DNA of 64,000 nucleotides, from the NCBI RefSeq assembly GCF_035989305.1, contig NZ_CP108514.1:4503501-4567500 (forward strand). Reading direction: 5' to 3'. Numbering within the stretch: position 1 is the stretch's first letter; every line of letters begins with the position of its first letter. This document shows, piece after piece, positions 9,346-17,186 of the stretch. This DNA is from Streptomyces sp. NBC_01233. GTDB lineage: Bacteria; Actinomycetota; Actinomycetes; Streptomycetales; Streptomycetaceae. A program made the position numbers and the translations under genes. The notes below the pieces were generated by a model. The model was not told the DNA's origin. It did no database searches and saw only the letters and a list, made by a program, of their open reading frames with translations.

Positions 9346-9402
9346 AGGTCCGGGACAGCCCGCGCCGTGAGGCGCGCTCGAAGTGGCTGTCCCGGACCTT
9401 TT
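9346..9402. terminator. Strong hairpin terminator between convergent genes
   Basis: A perfect 15-bp inverted repeat (AGGTCCGGGACAGCC at 9346-9360 with GGCTGTCCCGGACCT at 9385-9399) encloses a second small stem (CGCGCC/GGCGCG) and is followed by TTT. It closes the serS-HAD transcript and could also serve the convergent gene. Confidence 0.85.
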
Positions 9403-9465
9403 GTTGCTCCCCGCACGACTCACTGTGCCCCGGGCGGAAGTCCCGTACCAGTGAATTTCCGTGCA

Positions 9466-10008
9466 TCAGCCGTGAATCCGGCGGCGCCGCCAGTAGGCGA
9501 CGGTGAGGACGCCCAGCAGCGGACCCCAGAGCAGTAGGGGCACGTAGGACAGGTTGAAGATCCACAGGGCCGGCCCGGTGGGCGCGTCGGGATTCGCGGC
9601 GTTGACCTCGTTCCAGGTCGAGGCACCGAGGACCGTGATGCCGGTGAGCGCGATCGCGCCCAGCGCCGCGGGAACCACCGCCACCAGGGGATGGAACCGG
9701 CGTCCGCCCGCCCACGGGATCCAGCGGGGCAGCTCCTCGCCCCAGCGCTGGACCAGCCCGAGGCTCAGCAGGCCCAGGAACTCCTGCAAGACAGTGACGA
9801 AGATCAGCACCAGGGATTCCCGGCCCGGGTAGTACGCGTGGTGCAGATCGCTGCCCGGGCCCCAGCCCATGGGCACGCCGGCCGCGACCACGAGCCGCCA
9901 GACGCAGCTCGGGAGCACCGTCAGCGAGGCGAGTCCGGCGAGCCGGCGAACCCGGGGCGAGACTCCCGGCACGGTGTCCGAAGGGTGTACGGCGGCGTTG
10001 GCGGTCAT
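9466..10008 (-). CDS. Small integral membrane protein, four predicted helices
   Basis: The 180-residue protein has four hydrophobic segments at about 25-48, 62-85, 105-130 and 145-168 and an Arg-rich C-terminus (WRRRRIHG), consistent with an N-in/C-in four-helix membrane protein. I do not recognise a family. It diverges from the histidine kinase at 10171 across a 162-bp gap that must contain both promoters. This gap includes an imperfect inverted repeat built on GCCGATCAGCAG and CCGATCGGCAG near 10077-10135. A link to the two-component pair (as sensor partner or target) is possible from the divergent layout, but is inference. Confidence 0.7.
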   Translation of the reverse strand: MTANAAVHPSDTVPGVSPRVRRLAGLASLTVLPSCVWRLVVAAGVPMGWGPGSDLHHAYYPGRESLVLIFVTVLQEFLGLLSLGLVQRWGEELPRWIPWAGGRRFHPLVAVVPAALGAIALTGITVLGASTWNEVNAANPDAPTGPALWIFNLSYVPLLLWGPLLGVLTVAYWRRRRIHG

Positions 10009-10170
10009 GGTCCAAGTCCTGTCGGGGAGGGGATGGTTGATGACTCAAGCCTCGTCGGCCGAGGCCTTCGCGACCATCCGCCGATCAGCAGGTCGGCGGC
10101 CCGGCCCGGTCGGCGCGTCTGTGCCGATCGGCAGATGGCCGGACAGCGGGTGCGCTCGTAGGGTCGGCTC

Positions 10171-11160
10171 ATGACCGCCAACCTCCGTGCCACGTATGCC
10201 CCGTTGCTGACCGCGGCCGCGATGGTCGGCATCGTCGCCGCCGTCCTGCGGGTGCCCCCGACATGGCTGCTGCTCTGGGAGGGTCCTCTGCTTCTCCTGC
10301 TGGCTCTGGTGGCCCGCTGGTCTCCGGTGCGCTCCGCGGCCGTCGCGGGCGCCCTCGGCATGGCGGCCGTCGCGCTGTGGCCCGTCCCCCTGGTGTGGGA
10401 GAGCGGATCGTGGCTGGAAGCCTGCGGGGCGGCGGCGTTCTGGGCACTGCCCGCCTTCGGGGCGGTGCTGGCCGGCGGCTACCTGCGCCGCCAGGCGGGC
10501 CTGATGCGGCAGGCCGTACGGGACGCGCGGCGCGATCAGCAGGTGGAACTGGCCCGGGATCTGCACGACTTCGTGGCGCACGACGTGAGCGCCATCGTGG
10601 TGCAGGCCCAGGCGGCCCGGTTCGTGGCGGCGCAGGACCCCGGCCAGGCGGTCCGCGCGCTGGAGCGGATCGAGACGGCGGGGCTGAGTGCGCTCGCCTC
10701 GATGGACCGGACGGTGCACGCGCTGCAGGAGGCCGCGGGCGGGCCGACGACCCCGGTTCCGGGCCTGGCCCGACTGCCGGAGCTGGTGGACCGGTTCGAG
10801 GGTGGGGCACTGGACGCGGACCCGGAGGCCGTACGGGAGCTGTCGCGGGAGGCGGACACCACGGCGTACCGGGTGGCCGTCGAGGCGCTGACGAACGTAC
10901 GCCGGCACGCGCCCGGAGCTGCCGTGGTGCAGGTCGCCGTACGCCGGGCCGGGGCGGGCATAGAGCTCAGCGTGGTCAATTCCGCGGCGCCCCGGGGCTC
11001 GGGCGGGCTGCTGACCCGCCGGAGGCGGGGCGGCACCGGGCTGGCCGGCCTGTGCGGGCGTGTGGAAGCGGCGGGCGGACACCTGTGGGCCGGGGCGGAC
11101 GCGGACGGCGGGTGGCGGGTTCGCGCCGTCTTCCCGGCGGAGGGGCAGCCTCCCGGGTGA
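10171..11160 (+). CDS. Sensor histidine kinase, NarL/HisKA_3 type
   Basis: The 329-residue kinase has an N-terminal membrane domain of four to five helices (residues about 5-110) with almost no extracytoplasmic loop, so it probably senses within or at the membrane. The HisKA_3 dimerisation domain carries ARDLHDFVAHDVSAIV with the phosphoacceptor His near residue 131. The HATPase_c domain (about 220-325) has the N-box region (AVEALTNVRRHAPGA) and a GTGLAGLCGRV G-box. The gene ends just before the response regulator at 11171. This layout is typical of Streptomyces two-component pairs of unknown signal. Confidence 0.9.
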   Translation: MTANLRATYAPLLTAAAMVGIVAAVLRVPPTWLLLWEGPLLLLLALVARWSPVRSAAVAGALGMAAVALWPVPLVWESGSWLEACGAAAFWALPAFGAVLAGGYLRRQAGLMRQAVRDARRDQQVELARDLHDFVAHDVSAIVVQAQAARFVAAQDPGQAVRALERIETAGLSALASMDRTVHALQEAAGGPTTPVPGLARLPELVDRFEGGALDADPEAVRELSREADTTAYRVAVEALTNVRRHAPGAAVVQVAVRRAGAGIELSVVNSAAPRGSGGLLTRRRRGGTGLAGLCGRVEAAGGHLWAGADADGGWRVRAVFPAEGQPPG

Positions 11161-11170
11161 TCATGGCGGC

Positions 11171-11812
11171 GTGACCACACGCATCCTGATAGCCGATGAC
11201 CAAGAGGACATTCGCAGCGGTTTCCGGCTGATCCTCGATTCACAGCCGGACATGACCGTCGTGGGGGAGGCGGCGGACGGGGAGCGCGCGGTGGCGCTGG
11301 CCCGGGAACTGCGGCCCGACGTGGTGCTGGCGGACATCCGGATGCCACGGCTGGACGGGCTGGAGGTGACCCGGCTGCTGGCCCCCGAGACCCGGGTGGT
11401 GGTGACCACCTTCGACCTGGACGAGTACGTGCACACCGCCCTGCGCAACGGGGCCTGCGGCTTCCTGCTCAAGCGGTCCGGGCCGGCCCTGCTGATCGAG
11501 GGGATCCGGGCGGCGATGGCCGGGGACACGCTGATCAGTCCCCAGATCACGGTGCGGCTGCTGAGCCGGCTGACGGAGGCGGATCCCGTCGCCCGCCGCG
11601 CGCCGCATCCACTGACGGAACGGGAGCTGGACATCGTGCGCCTGGTGGCACGGGGGCTGACCAACGCCGAGATCGGGGCGGAACTGTTCATCAGCGCGGG
11701 GACGGCCAAAACCCACATCGCGAACATCCAGGCCAAGGTCGGGGCCAGGAACCGGGTGGGGATCGCCGCGTGGGCGTGGGAGCACGGCGTGGCGAAAGCG
11801 GAGACCGACTAG
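11171..11812 (+). CDS. Response regulator, NarL/FixJ (LuxR-HTH) type
   Basis: The 213-residue regulator has a receiver domain (about 1-118) with the acidic pair in IADDQ, phosphoacceptor Asp in VVLADIRMP, Thr in VVVTTFD and Lys in GFLLKRSG. A LuxR-type HTH follows (about 145-205: LTERELDIVRLVARGLTNAEI and SAGTAKTHIANIQ). The GTG at 11171 is 11 bp after the kinase stop. The TAG stop (11810-11812) is the last three bases of the CTAG duplicated by the adjacent IS, so the protein was left intact by the insertion. Confidence 0.93.
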   Translation: MTTRILIADDQEDIRSGFRLILDSQPDMTVVGEAADGERAVALARELRPDVVLADIRMPRLDGLEVTRLLAPETRVVVTTFDLDEYVHTALRNGACGFLLKRSGPALLIEGIRAAMAGDTLISPQITVRLLSRLTEADPVARRAPHPLTERELDIVRLVARGLTNAEIGAELFISAGTAKTHIANIQAKVGARNRVGIAAWAWEHGVAKAETD

Positions 11813-12904
11813 GGCCTGTTCTGAGTTGAGATCACGGGAGGGCTGGCAGGCTGCGTAACCAGAGGATGGATCCGCGCAGGTGGAGCCCGGCGGCATAGCT
11901 CTCAGGTGTCTTGTCGTAGCGGGTGGCCAGCCCCCGCCATTCCTTGAACTTGTTGATGGCGCGCTCGACGGTGTTGCGATCTTTGTAGAGCGTGCCGTCG
12001 TGGCTGACCGGGCGGCCGCCGGAGCGTCCCTTCTTCTTGCGATTGGCAGCCTGGTCGGCCTTTTCCGGGATCACCGCCTTGATGTTGCGTCTGCGCAGGT
12101 GGGCGCGGTTGGCTCGGGAGGAGTACGCCTTGTCGCCGGCCACTGCGTCCGGCCGGGTCCTGGGGCGGCCGATCCGGCCGCGCACCTTGATCTTCTTGAG
12201 GACAGGGATGAAGTGCGGGCTGTCCGCGGCCTGCCCGGGGGTAAGGATGATGGACAGCGGGCGGCAGCGCCGCTCGACGGCAAGGTGGATCTTGCTGGTG
12301 AGCCCGCCCCGGGAGCGGCCCAGTTCGGCGGCCCGCAGTCGGGCCCTGCGGCGCCGGCGCACGGCTCGGCGCTGTTCCCGCTCGGGGTCCTCCCTGTCCG
12401 CGGATCCCTCGCCTACGGGGTCGTTTTGTCCCTTTGTTGCAGCCCCTTTTCCTCCGCCACGGCCTTCTCCAGATCCTCAAGGAGCTCCGGGGCGACCGCC
12501 ATGCCCGCCGCGTGGTGATGCGCCCGAGCAACGGTCGAGTCCACGCTCACCAGGCTGAGATCGACATCGTCGCGAGCCTCCGCCTCGGCGATCATCGCGT
12601 CCATGAGGGTCTGGAAGACCTCGTCACGCGCCCACATCCGGAACCGGTCGTAGATCGTCGACCAGGAGCCGTAGCTCTCCGGCACATCCCGCCAGGGACT
12701 GCCGGTCCGGAACCTCCACATCACCGCGCTGAAGTAGCGGCGCAGGTCAGGGATCGGTCCGAACGCCCCCAGCGGCAGGTGCGGCTCGATCAACTCCCAC
12801 TCGGCATCGGTCAGATCATCACGAGTCATGCGACCGGTCTACCCCGGCCAGCACCCTCCTGAAGCGAGAATGACCGATCCCGTGATCTCAACTCAGAACA
12901 GGCC
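11813..12904 (-). mobile_element. IS5-family insertion sequence (1092 bp)
   Basis: Perfect 26-bp terminal inverted repeats are present: GGCCTGTTCTGAGTTGAGAT... at 11813-11838 and its reverse complement at 12879-12904. The element is flanked by CTAG on both sides (11809-11812, 12905-12908), a direct repeat of a type used by part of the IS5 family. The two-frame transposase runs on the minus strand. The ends are perfect, so the insertion looks recent. Confidence 0.93.
11832..12829 (-). CDS. IS5-family transposase in two frames (probable -1 frameshift)
   Basis: The first frame (12413-12829, 138 residues, MTRDDLTDAEWELIEPHLP start) has the IS5-type N-terminal domain and the first catalytic Asp (SLVSVDSTVARAH). 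It ends at TAG just after KTTP. The second frame (open to 11832, 176 residues from its first GTG) carries the second catalytic region (AVAGDKAYSSRANR) and the Glu segment (NTVERAINKFKEWRGLA). The second frame is offset by -1 near 12415, beside CAAAACGACCCCG, which is a plausible slippage site. Many IS5 elements make their transposase by programmed frameshifting, so this is likely active rather than broken. Confidence 0.85.
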
Positions 12905-12912
12905 CTAGTCAC

Positions 12913-12926
12913 GTTTCACGTGAAAC
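12913..12926. other. parS: parS site between IS5 and the rhomboid-like gene
   Basis: This is an exact GTTTCACGTGAAAC starting 4 bp after the IS5 CTAG repeat. It is 44 bp from the next parS. A degenerate half copy (GTTTCACGAAAAAG) lies between them at 12935. Confidence 0.93.
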
Positions 12927-12937
12927 ACGACCTCGTT

Positions 12938-13588
12938 TCACGAAAAAGGAGGTCGTGTTTCACGTGAAACATCGTGGCGGGTGAGCGGCCAGGCGAGCAG
13001 TCCGACAGATAGCGCGATGGCGTGGCCAAGATCGGTGAACGTACCGCCGGTGGCGAGGGGGAGCCCGAAGAAGGCGACTGCTCCGGCCAGGTAGAGCCAT
13101 CGCCAGGGGCCGGGGAGCCGGTAGGTGAGGACACCGACGGCAGCCGCGAGACCGTAGCTGACGCCGATGTCGACGACATGGGTCATGCTGCGCGGGGCTC
13201 GGTGGTCCTCGATGGCCATCAGCAGGATCCTCTGGCTGACCAGGGTGGCGATGATATGGGCGCTCGCCACGATCAGGAGCCAGCGCTGCGTGCCGAGCCA
13301 GCGTTCGACGGGCGCGTAGAAGAGCTCGAAGAGAACGGCGTAGAGGGCGAGCGAGGCCGGGTTCTCGATCCAGAACGCGCTGCTGAGGAGCGCCCGTACG
13401 GGGTGTTGGACGAGCTGATGGATGTTGCTGCTGTTGCGGTGGAGCAGAACGTGCTCGACCCGGTCGGGCGCGATCACGACGACGATGCTGGTGACGGCGA
13501 TGATCAGCAGCCAGATGTGCGTCCCGGGTGAGGAGCGTATCCAGGACCGCAGGGGCCTGGACGGCTCCGGCTCGGTGTGCTCGATCAT
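12938..13588 (-). CDS. Rhomboid-like intramembrane protein
   Basis: The 216-residue membrane protein has about six helices. VDIGVSYGLAAAVGVL sits where rhomboids have GxSxG, with Ser as candidate nucleophile, and FTDLGHAIALSVGLL supplies a candidate partner His. A helix with HIIATLVSQRI precedes them, so the catalytic pair may be present, but the motifs are degenerate; 'rhomboid-like' is safer than a claim of protease activity. The last codons (RHDVSRETRPPFS) overlap an exact parS site at 12957-12970. Its upstream region was changed when the IS30-family element landed in the terminator that separated it from the ABC genes. Confidence 0.72.
   Translation of the reverse strand: MIEHTEPEPSRPLRSWIRSSPGTHIWLLIIAVTSIVVVIAPDRVEHVLLHRNSSNIHQLVQHPVRALLSSAFWIENPASLALYAVLFELFYAPVERWLGTQRWLLIVASAHIIATLVSQRILLMAIEDHRAPRSMTHVVDIGVSYGLAAAVGVLTYRLPGPWRWLYLAGAVAFFGLPLATGGTFTDLGHAIALSVGLLAWPLTRHDVSRETRPPFS
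12957..12970. other. parS: parS site inside the 3' end of the rhomboid-like gene
   Basis: This is an exact GTTTCACGTGAAAC, read in the gene as VSRET within the last ten codons. It pairs with the site at 12913. Confidence 0.93.
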
Positions 13589-13792
13589 GCACTGATGATG
13601 ACCCGCAAAGCTGTGCCCCGCCTGGCCGGTGGGCGGATTCTTGGGGTCCTCGCAACACCTGACGGTCTACGTGCTCGTCAGTAGATCACGCAGGCGCTCG
13701 GCTGGGGTTTTCCAGCCGAGCGTTTTGAAGCTTCCCCTTGATCGTGGACACCTGGAGACTGGGATCTGAGGTTCCAGAGGAAGTAGTGCCAG

Positions 13793-14100
13793 GTGGGAAG
13801 CAAGTACACGAAGCGGTACTCGGACGAGTACAAGCGGGACGCGATCGAGCTCGTGCGGTCGTCGGGCCGGACGGTGACCGAGGTCGCCCGGGAACTCGGG
13901 ATCAGCTCGGAGTCCCTGCGGGGCTGGGTGAAGAAGGCCCGGGCCGCCCAGGACAACGGATCGGGACCCGGCGCCGTGCGGGCCGCCGACGACCGGGACG
14001 AGGAACTGAAGCGGCTGCGGAAGCTGACCGTAGAGCAGGCGAAGACGATCGAGATCCTGAAAAAGCGACCGCCTTCTTCGCGAAGGAGAGCGACCGGTGA
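13793..14100 (+). pseudogene. IS3-family OrfA, apparently frameshifted near its end
   Basis: The GTG start gives MGSKYTKRYSDEYKRDAIEL, a helix-turn-helix of the OrfA type (TVTEVARELGISSESLRGW) and a leucine-rich tail (EELKRLRKLTVEQAKTIEILKK). The usual family ending ATAFFAKESDR, with a TGA overlapping the orfB start, is encoded in the next frame down to 14100. Reaching it requires one more A in the run 14060-14064 (five A, then G). The open frame instead continues to 14242 with meaningless sequence. Either one A has been lost or this run is a slippage site; the loss would also break normal OrfAB production. Confidence 0.75.
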
Positions 14101-14993
14101 GCACGATATGCCGGTTCATCCACGCGGAGAAGGCGAACTACACGATCGTGCTGCTGTGCACGGTGATGAAGACCGCCCGGTCCACGTACTACGCGTGGGT
14201 GGCCGGAGCCGAGGCCCGCGAAGCCAGGCAACGGGCGGATGAGACCCTGGCACACGAGATCACGGTGATCTACATCGCCTCCCGGCGGAACTACGGCGTC
14301 CCGCGCGTCACCGCCGAACTGCGCCGGCAGGGCCGGGTGGTCAACCGTAAGCGGGTGGCACGGGTCATGCGGGAGAACGGCATCGCCGGGAACAGCCGGC
14401 GCACCGGACGCCGCGGCCTGACCAAGGCCGACACCAAGGCCGCCCCGTCGCCGGACCTGATCGGCCGGGACTTCACCGCCATCCGTCCCGGAACGAAAAT
14501 CGTCGGGGACATCACCTACATCCCCACCGCCGAGGGCTGGCTCTACCTCGCCTCGTGGCTGGACCTGGCCACGCGCGAGGTGATCGGGTACTCGATGGCC
14601 GACCACCACCGCGCCGACCTCGTCGTCGACGCGCTGGACATGGCAGCCGCGCTGGGCCGCCTGGAACCCGGCTGTGTGATCCACAGTGACCGCGGATCGG
14701 AATACACCTCCGGTCAACTCCGCACAAAAATCAGCAAGTTGGGGCACCGGCAAAGTATGGGCCGGACCGGGAGCTGCTTCGATAACGCCGCCGCGGAGAG
14801 CTTCTGGGCCGTCCTGAAAGAAGAGATCGGCACCCGCTTCTGGCCCGACCGGGCCACCGCCCGCGCCGACATCTTCGACTTCATCGAGACCTTCTACAAC
14901 AGACGCCGCCTACGCAAGCACATCCACTGGGGCTACCTCACACCCCACGAAACCCGCCTGCGATACCGGCAAGACCAGGCCCTCGCAGCGTAA
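14097..14993 (+). CDS. IS3-family transposase OrfB (DDE integrase domain)
   Basis: The 298-residue product starts at a GTG overlapping the expected orfA stop. HTH_21-type N-terminal segment (RRNYGVPRVTAELRRQG) is followed by an rve integrase core with the catalytic triad in VGDITYIP, IHSDRGSEY and AAAESFWAVLKEE, then the C-terminal RLRKHIHWGYLTPHE motif. The domain looks complete. Production as an OrfAB fusion would normally need -1 frameshifting, which the altered A run may prevent. Confidence 0.9.
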   Translation: MSTICRFIHAEKANYTIVLLCTVMKTARSTYYAWVAGAEAREARQRADETLAHEITVIYIASRRNYGVPRVTAELRRQGRVVNRKRVARVMRENGIAGNSRRTGRRGLTKADTKAAPSPDLIGRDFTAIRPGTKIVGDITYIPTAEGWLYLASWLDLATREVIGYSMADHHRADLVVDALDMAAALGRLEPGCVIHSDRGSEYTSGQLRTKISKLGHRQSMGRTGSCFDNAAAESFWAVLKEEIGTRFWPDRATARADIFDFIETFYNRRRLRKHIHWGYLTPHETRLRYRQDQALAA

Positions 14994-16407
14994 CAACACC
15001 GTGTCCAAGATCACGGGGAAACTTCATTTTGCGGGGCCGGCCGTTGAGTTGCTGGGCGACGTGTTCGAGGTCTTCGGGGCTGTGCACGGACAGGTCGGTG
15101 CTCTTGGGGAAGTACTGCCGTAGCAGGCCGTTGGTGTTCTCGTTCGATCCGCGCTGCCAGGGTGAGTGCGGGTCGCAGAAGTAGACCGGCACGCCTGTGG
15201 CCACGGTGAACTGCTTGTGCGCGGCCATCTCGCAGCCCTGGTCCCAGGTCAGCGAGCCGCGCAGGTGCCCGGGCAGGGTCTGGATCAAGGGCACCAGCAC
15301 GTCGCGGACCTCCTCGGCCGTATGCCCGCCGGGCAGATGCCCCAGCATGACGTAGCGGGTGGAGCGCTCGACCAGGGTGACGATCGCGCTCTCGCTGCGG
15401 GGGCCGACGATCAGATCGCCCTCCCAGTGACCGGGCACTGCCCGGTCCTCGACCTCGGCAGGACGCTCGGAGATCATCACCATCTCGTCGACGAACCGGC
15501 GCGTGCGCTGGTCCGGGCTGCGGTGCGGCTTGCGGCGAGTGCGCCCGGTGCGCAGCGCGGCCGCGACTTCGCGGCGCAGTCCGCCACGGGCCTGGACGTA
15601 GACCGCCTGGTAGATCGTTTCCGGGCTCACGCGCATGCTCTCGTCGTCGGGGAACTCGATGACCAGAGCGTGGCAGATCTGCTCGGGTGACCACTGTTCC
15701 TGCAGCTTTTCCGCGACGAACCGGCGGAGCGGGCCGTCCTGGGCGAGCTTGGAGTCCTTGGGGCGCGACCGGCTCCTCGCCCATGCCCGCTGGGCCCGGT
15801 GCGGCCGGTAGACGCCATCGACCGACCGGGCGTCGATCTCGCGCTTGATCGTGGACGCCGGTCGGCCCAGTGCCCGTCCGATCGCGCGCAGCGACCGGCC
15901 TTCACGGTGCAGATCAGCGATCAGCTCTCGCTCGGTCACCGTGAGAAACCTGGGGTGCAGTTCGGCCTCGACCGTTGCGAGGGACGACCTTGAAGAGGTG
16001 GCGGCGATGGTGGTCACACCGGTCTTGTAGTCGATGCGGCGCCCGTCAGGATGCAGGCGCGAGTGGCCGATCTGCCGGATACCGCGGTCCCAGTCCTCAG
16101 CGGTGCGCTCATGGACGCCGGCCTGCGCGGCGGCATCACGGCGCCGGACTCCCGCAGCACGCAGCCGCTCGTACTCCGCCCGACCGGGGTGGCCGGGCCT
16201 GCGAGGCTTGCCGCGACCACGGACTCCGGCCCGGCGTGCCCACCCGAACGCCGTGTTGCGGTTCACTCCGACTGCACGAGCCGCAGCAGTGATGCTGCCG
16301 TTCTCCCTGTCCAGCGCCTCGAAGAACCTCGCCTTCAGCACCTCGAAATCCACGATCCCCGCAACTCCCTGAACTCCAGGGTGTTGCGTGGATCATTAGA
16401 ACCCGCC

Positions 16408-16426
16408 GGTGGGCCGGGCGGGGCAC
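16408..16426 (-). terminator. Right arm and loop of a terminator hairpin split by the IS30 element
   Basis: GGTG (16408-16411) plus GGCCGGGCGGGGCAC (16412-16426) pairs with GTGCCCCGCCTGGCC at 13613-13627 on the other side of the IS, 14 of 15 positions being Watson-Crick and one G-T. Before insertion this was a 15-bp stem with a GGTG loop just downstream of the ABC operon stop (16452), so it probably ended that transcript. Confidence 0.75.
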
Positions 16427-16451
16427 TGTTTCGCAGGCGCTGCGGCGGGAC

Positions 16452-17171
16452 TTACTCTTCGCCGGCCAGGGTGAGGCGGCGCAGCTTCTGGCCCGCGTAG
16501 ACGGTGGCGCCGACGGTGACCACGGTCAGCAGGATCGCGGCGGTGGGAAGGCCCACGGTGGCGTCGACGTACCCGTTCCCGGCGACCTTCTCGGCAAGGG
16601 CCAGGGCCCACTGCTGGACGCTGAGGGTCTTGGCTCCGGAGACCAGGCTGCCGAAGAGCGACTCCCAGATCAGGGCGTAGACCAGACCGAAGACGACCGC
16701 GTGCCGGCTGATGGTGCCGAGCAGCAGGAACAGCGCGCTGTAGGCGATCGAGGCCACGAGGGCGGCGATCGTGTAGGCGACGGCGATCTGCTGGCCGTTG
16801 CCGTTGAGGATGAACCCGGCGATCAGGGTCGGGATCGCGGAGAAGGCCATGGTGACGGCGATCGCCACGATCAGCTTGGTCATGATGATCGTCGGGCGCT
16901 TCAGCGGCTTGGAGAGCAGGTAGACGATCGAGCCGTCGTCGATCTCCGGGCCGATGGCACCGGTGCCGGCGATGACACCGATCAGCGGAACCATGGTGGC
17001 GAGGGCGAAGCCCCCGAGGAGGTCCGCGGCGACCTTGTCGTCCACACCCGCGAAGGCGCGGACGGCGAGGGCGATGACGATCAGCAGGGCGGGCAGCGCG
17101 AAGAGGATCAGCGCGCGCCGCCGGCCGAGCAGGGCCCGGTAGGTAAGCCGGGCAACGGTGGGGTCGTACAT
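16452..17171 (-). CDS. ABC-2 type transporter permease
   Basis: The 239-residue membrane protein has six predicted helices (first at about 20-42, last near 205-225) separated by short loops, the pattern of ABC-2 permeases. It starts with MYDPTVARLTYRALLGRRRA and has an Arg-rich cytoplasmic N-terminus. It is the last gene of a four-gene minus-strand operon and lies 15 bp after the ATPase at 17187-18098, its likely partner. The substrate is unknown. Confidence 0.88.
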   Translation of the reverse strand: MYDPTVARLTYRALLGRRRALILFALPALLIVIALAVRAFAGVDDKVAADLLGGFALATMVPLIGVIAGTGAIGPEIDDGSIVYLLSKPLKRPTIIMTKLIVAIAVTMAFSAIPTLIAGFILNGNGQQIAVAYTIAALVASIAYSALFLLLGTISRHAVVFGLVYALIWESLFGSLVSGAKTLSVQQWALALAEKVAGNGYVDATVGLPTAAILLTVVTVGATVYAGQKLRRLTLAGEE

Positions 17172-17186
17172 GGGTGCCAGCTCCTT

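Larger units (their letters stand above)
13726..15026 (+). mobile_element. IS3-family element nested in IS30-family element (1301 bp)
   Basis: The 26-bp imperfect inverted repeats are TGAAGCTTCCCCTTGATCGT... at 13726-13751 and the reverse complement of 15001-15026 (TGAAGTTTCCCCGTGATCTT...). They begin TG and end CA as usual for IS3. TTT flanks both sides (13723-13725, 15027-15029), a 3-bp target duplication. It contains orfA and orfB on the plus strand. Confidence 0.9.
13667..16353 (-). pseudogene. IS30-family transposase, split by IS3 insertion
   Basis: Reading from GTG 16353, the product has an IS30-type HTH start (MDFEVLKARFFEAL with a GT-start Met, ITAAARAVGVNRNTAFGWARR), a second HTH (RSLRAIGRALGRPASTIKREI) and the DDE domain (GHWEGDLIVG, LTWDQGCEM, SPWQRGSNENTNGLLRQY). 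It runs to LNGRPRK at 15030. There the frame passes into the IS3 right end and stops at a foreign codon. The missing tail KTLGWKTPAERLRDLLTST is found in the same strand at 13667-13725, beyond the IS3 left end. Joining the two parts restores a full IS30 C-terminus, so the gene was intact before the insertion. Confidence 0.9.
13632..16407 (-). mobile_element. IS30-family element interrupted by a nested IS3-family element
   Basis: The imperfect ends match: GGCGGATTCTTGGGGTCCTC at 13632 and the reverse complement of 16381-16407 (GGCGGGTTCTAATGATCCAC), both continuing GCAACACC. GGTG flanks both ends (13628-13631, 16408-16411). The transposase gene on the minus strand is split by the IS3-family element at 13726-15026. 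Without the guest and its 3-bp repeat the element would be about 1.47 kb, a normal size for this type. Its outer flanks form the two arms of a hairpin. Confidence 0.88.

Noticed and set aside
12935..12948. GTTTCACGAAAAAG as a seventh parS site
   Set aside because: The second half of the palindrome is lost (only the first eight bases match), so it is recorded as a degenerate half copy only.
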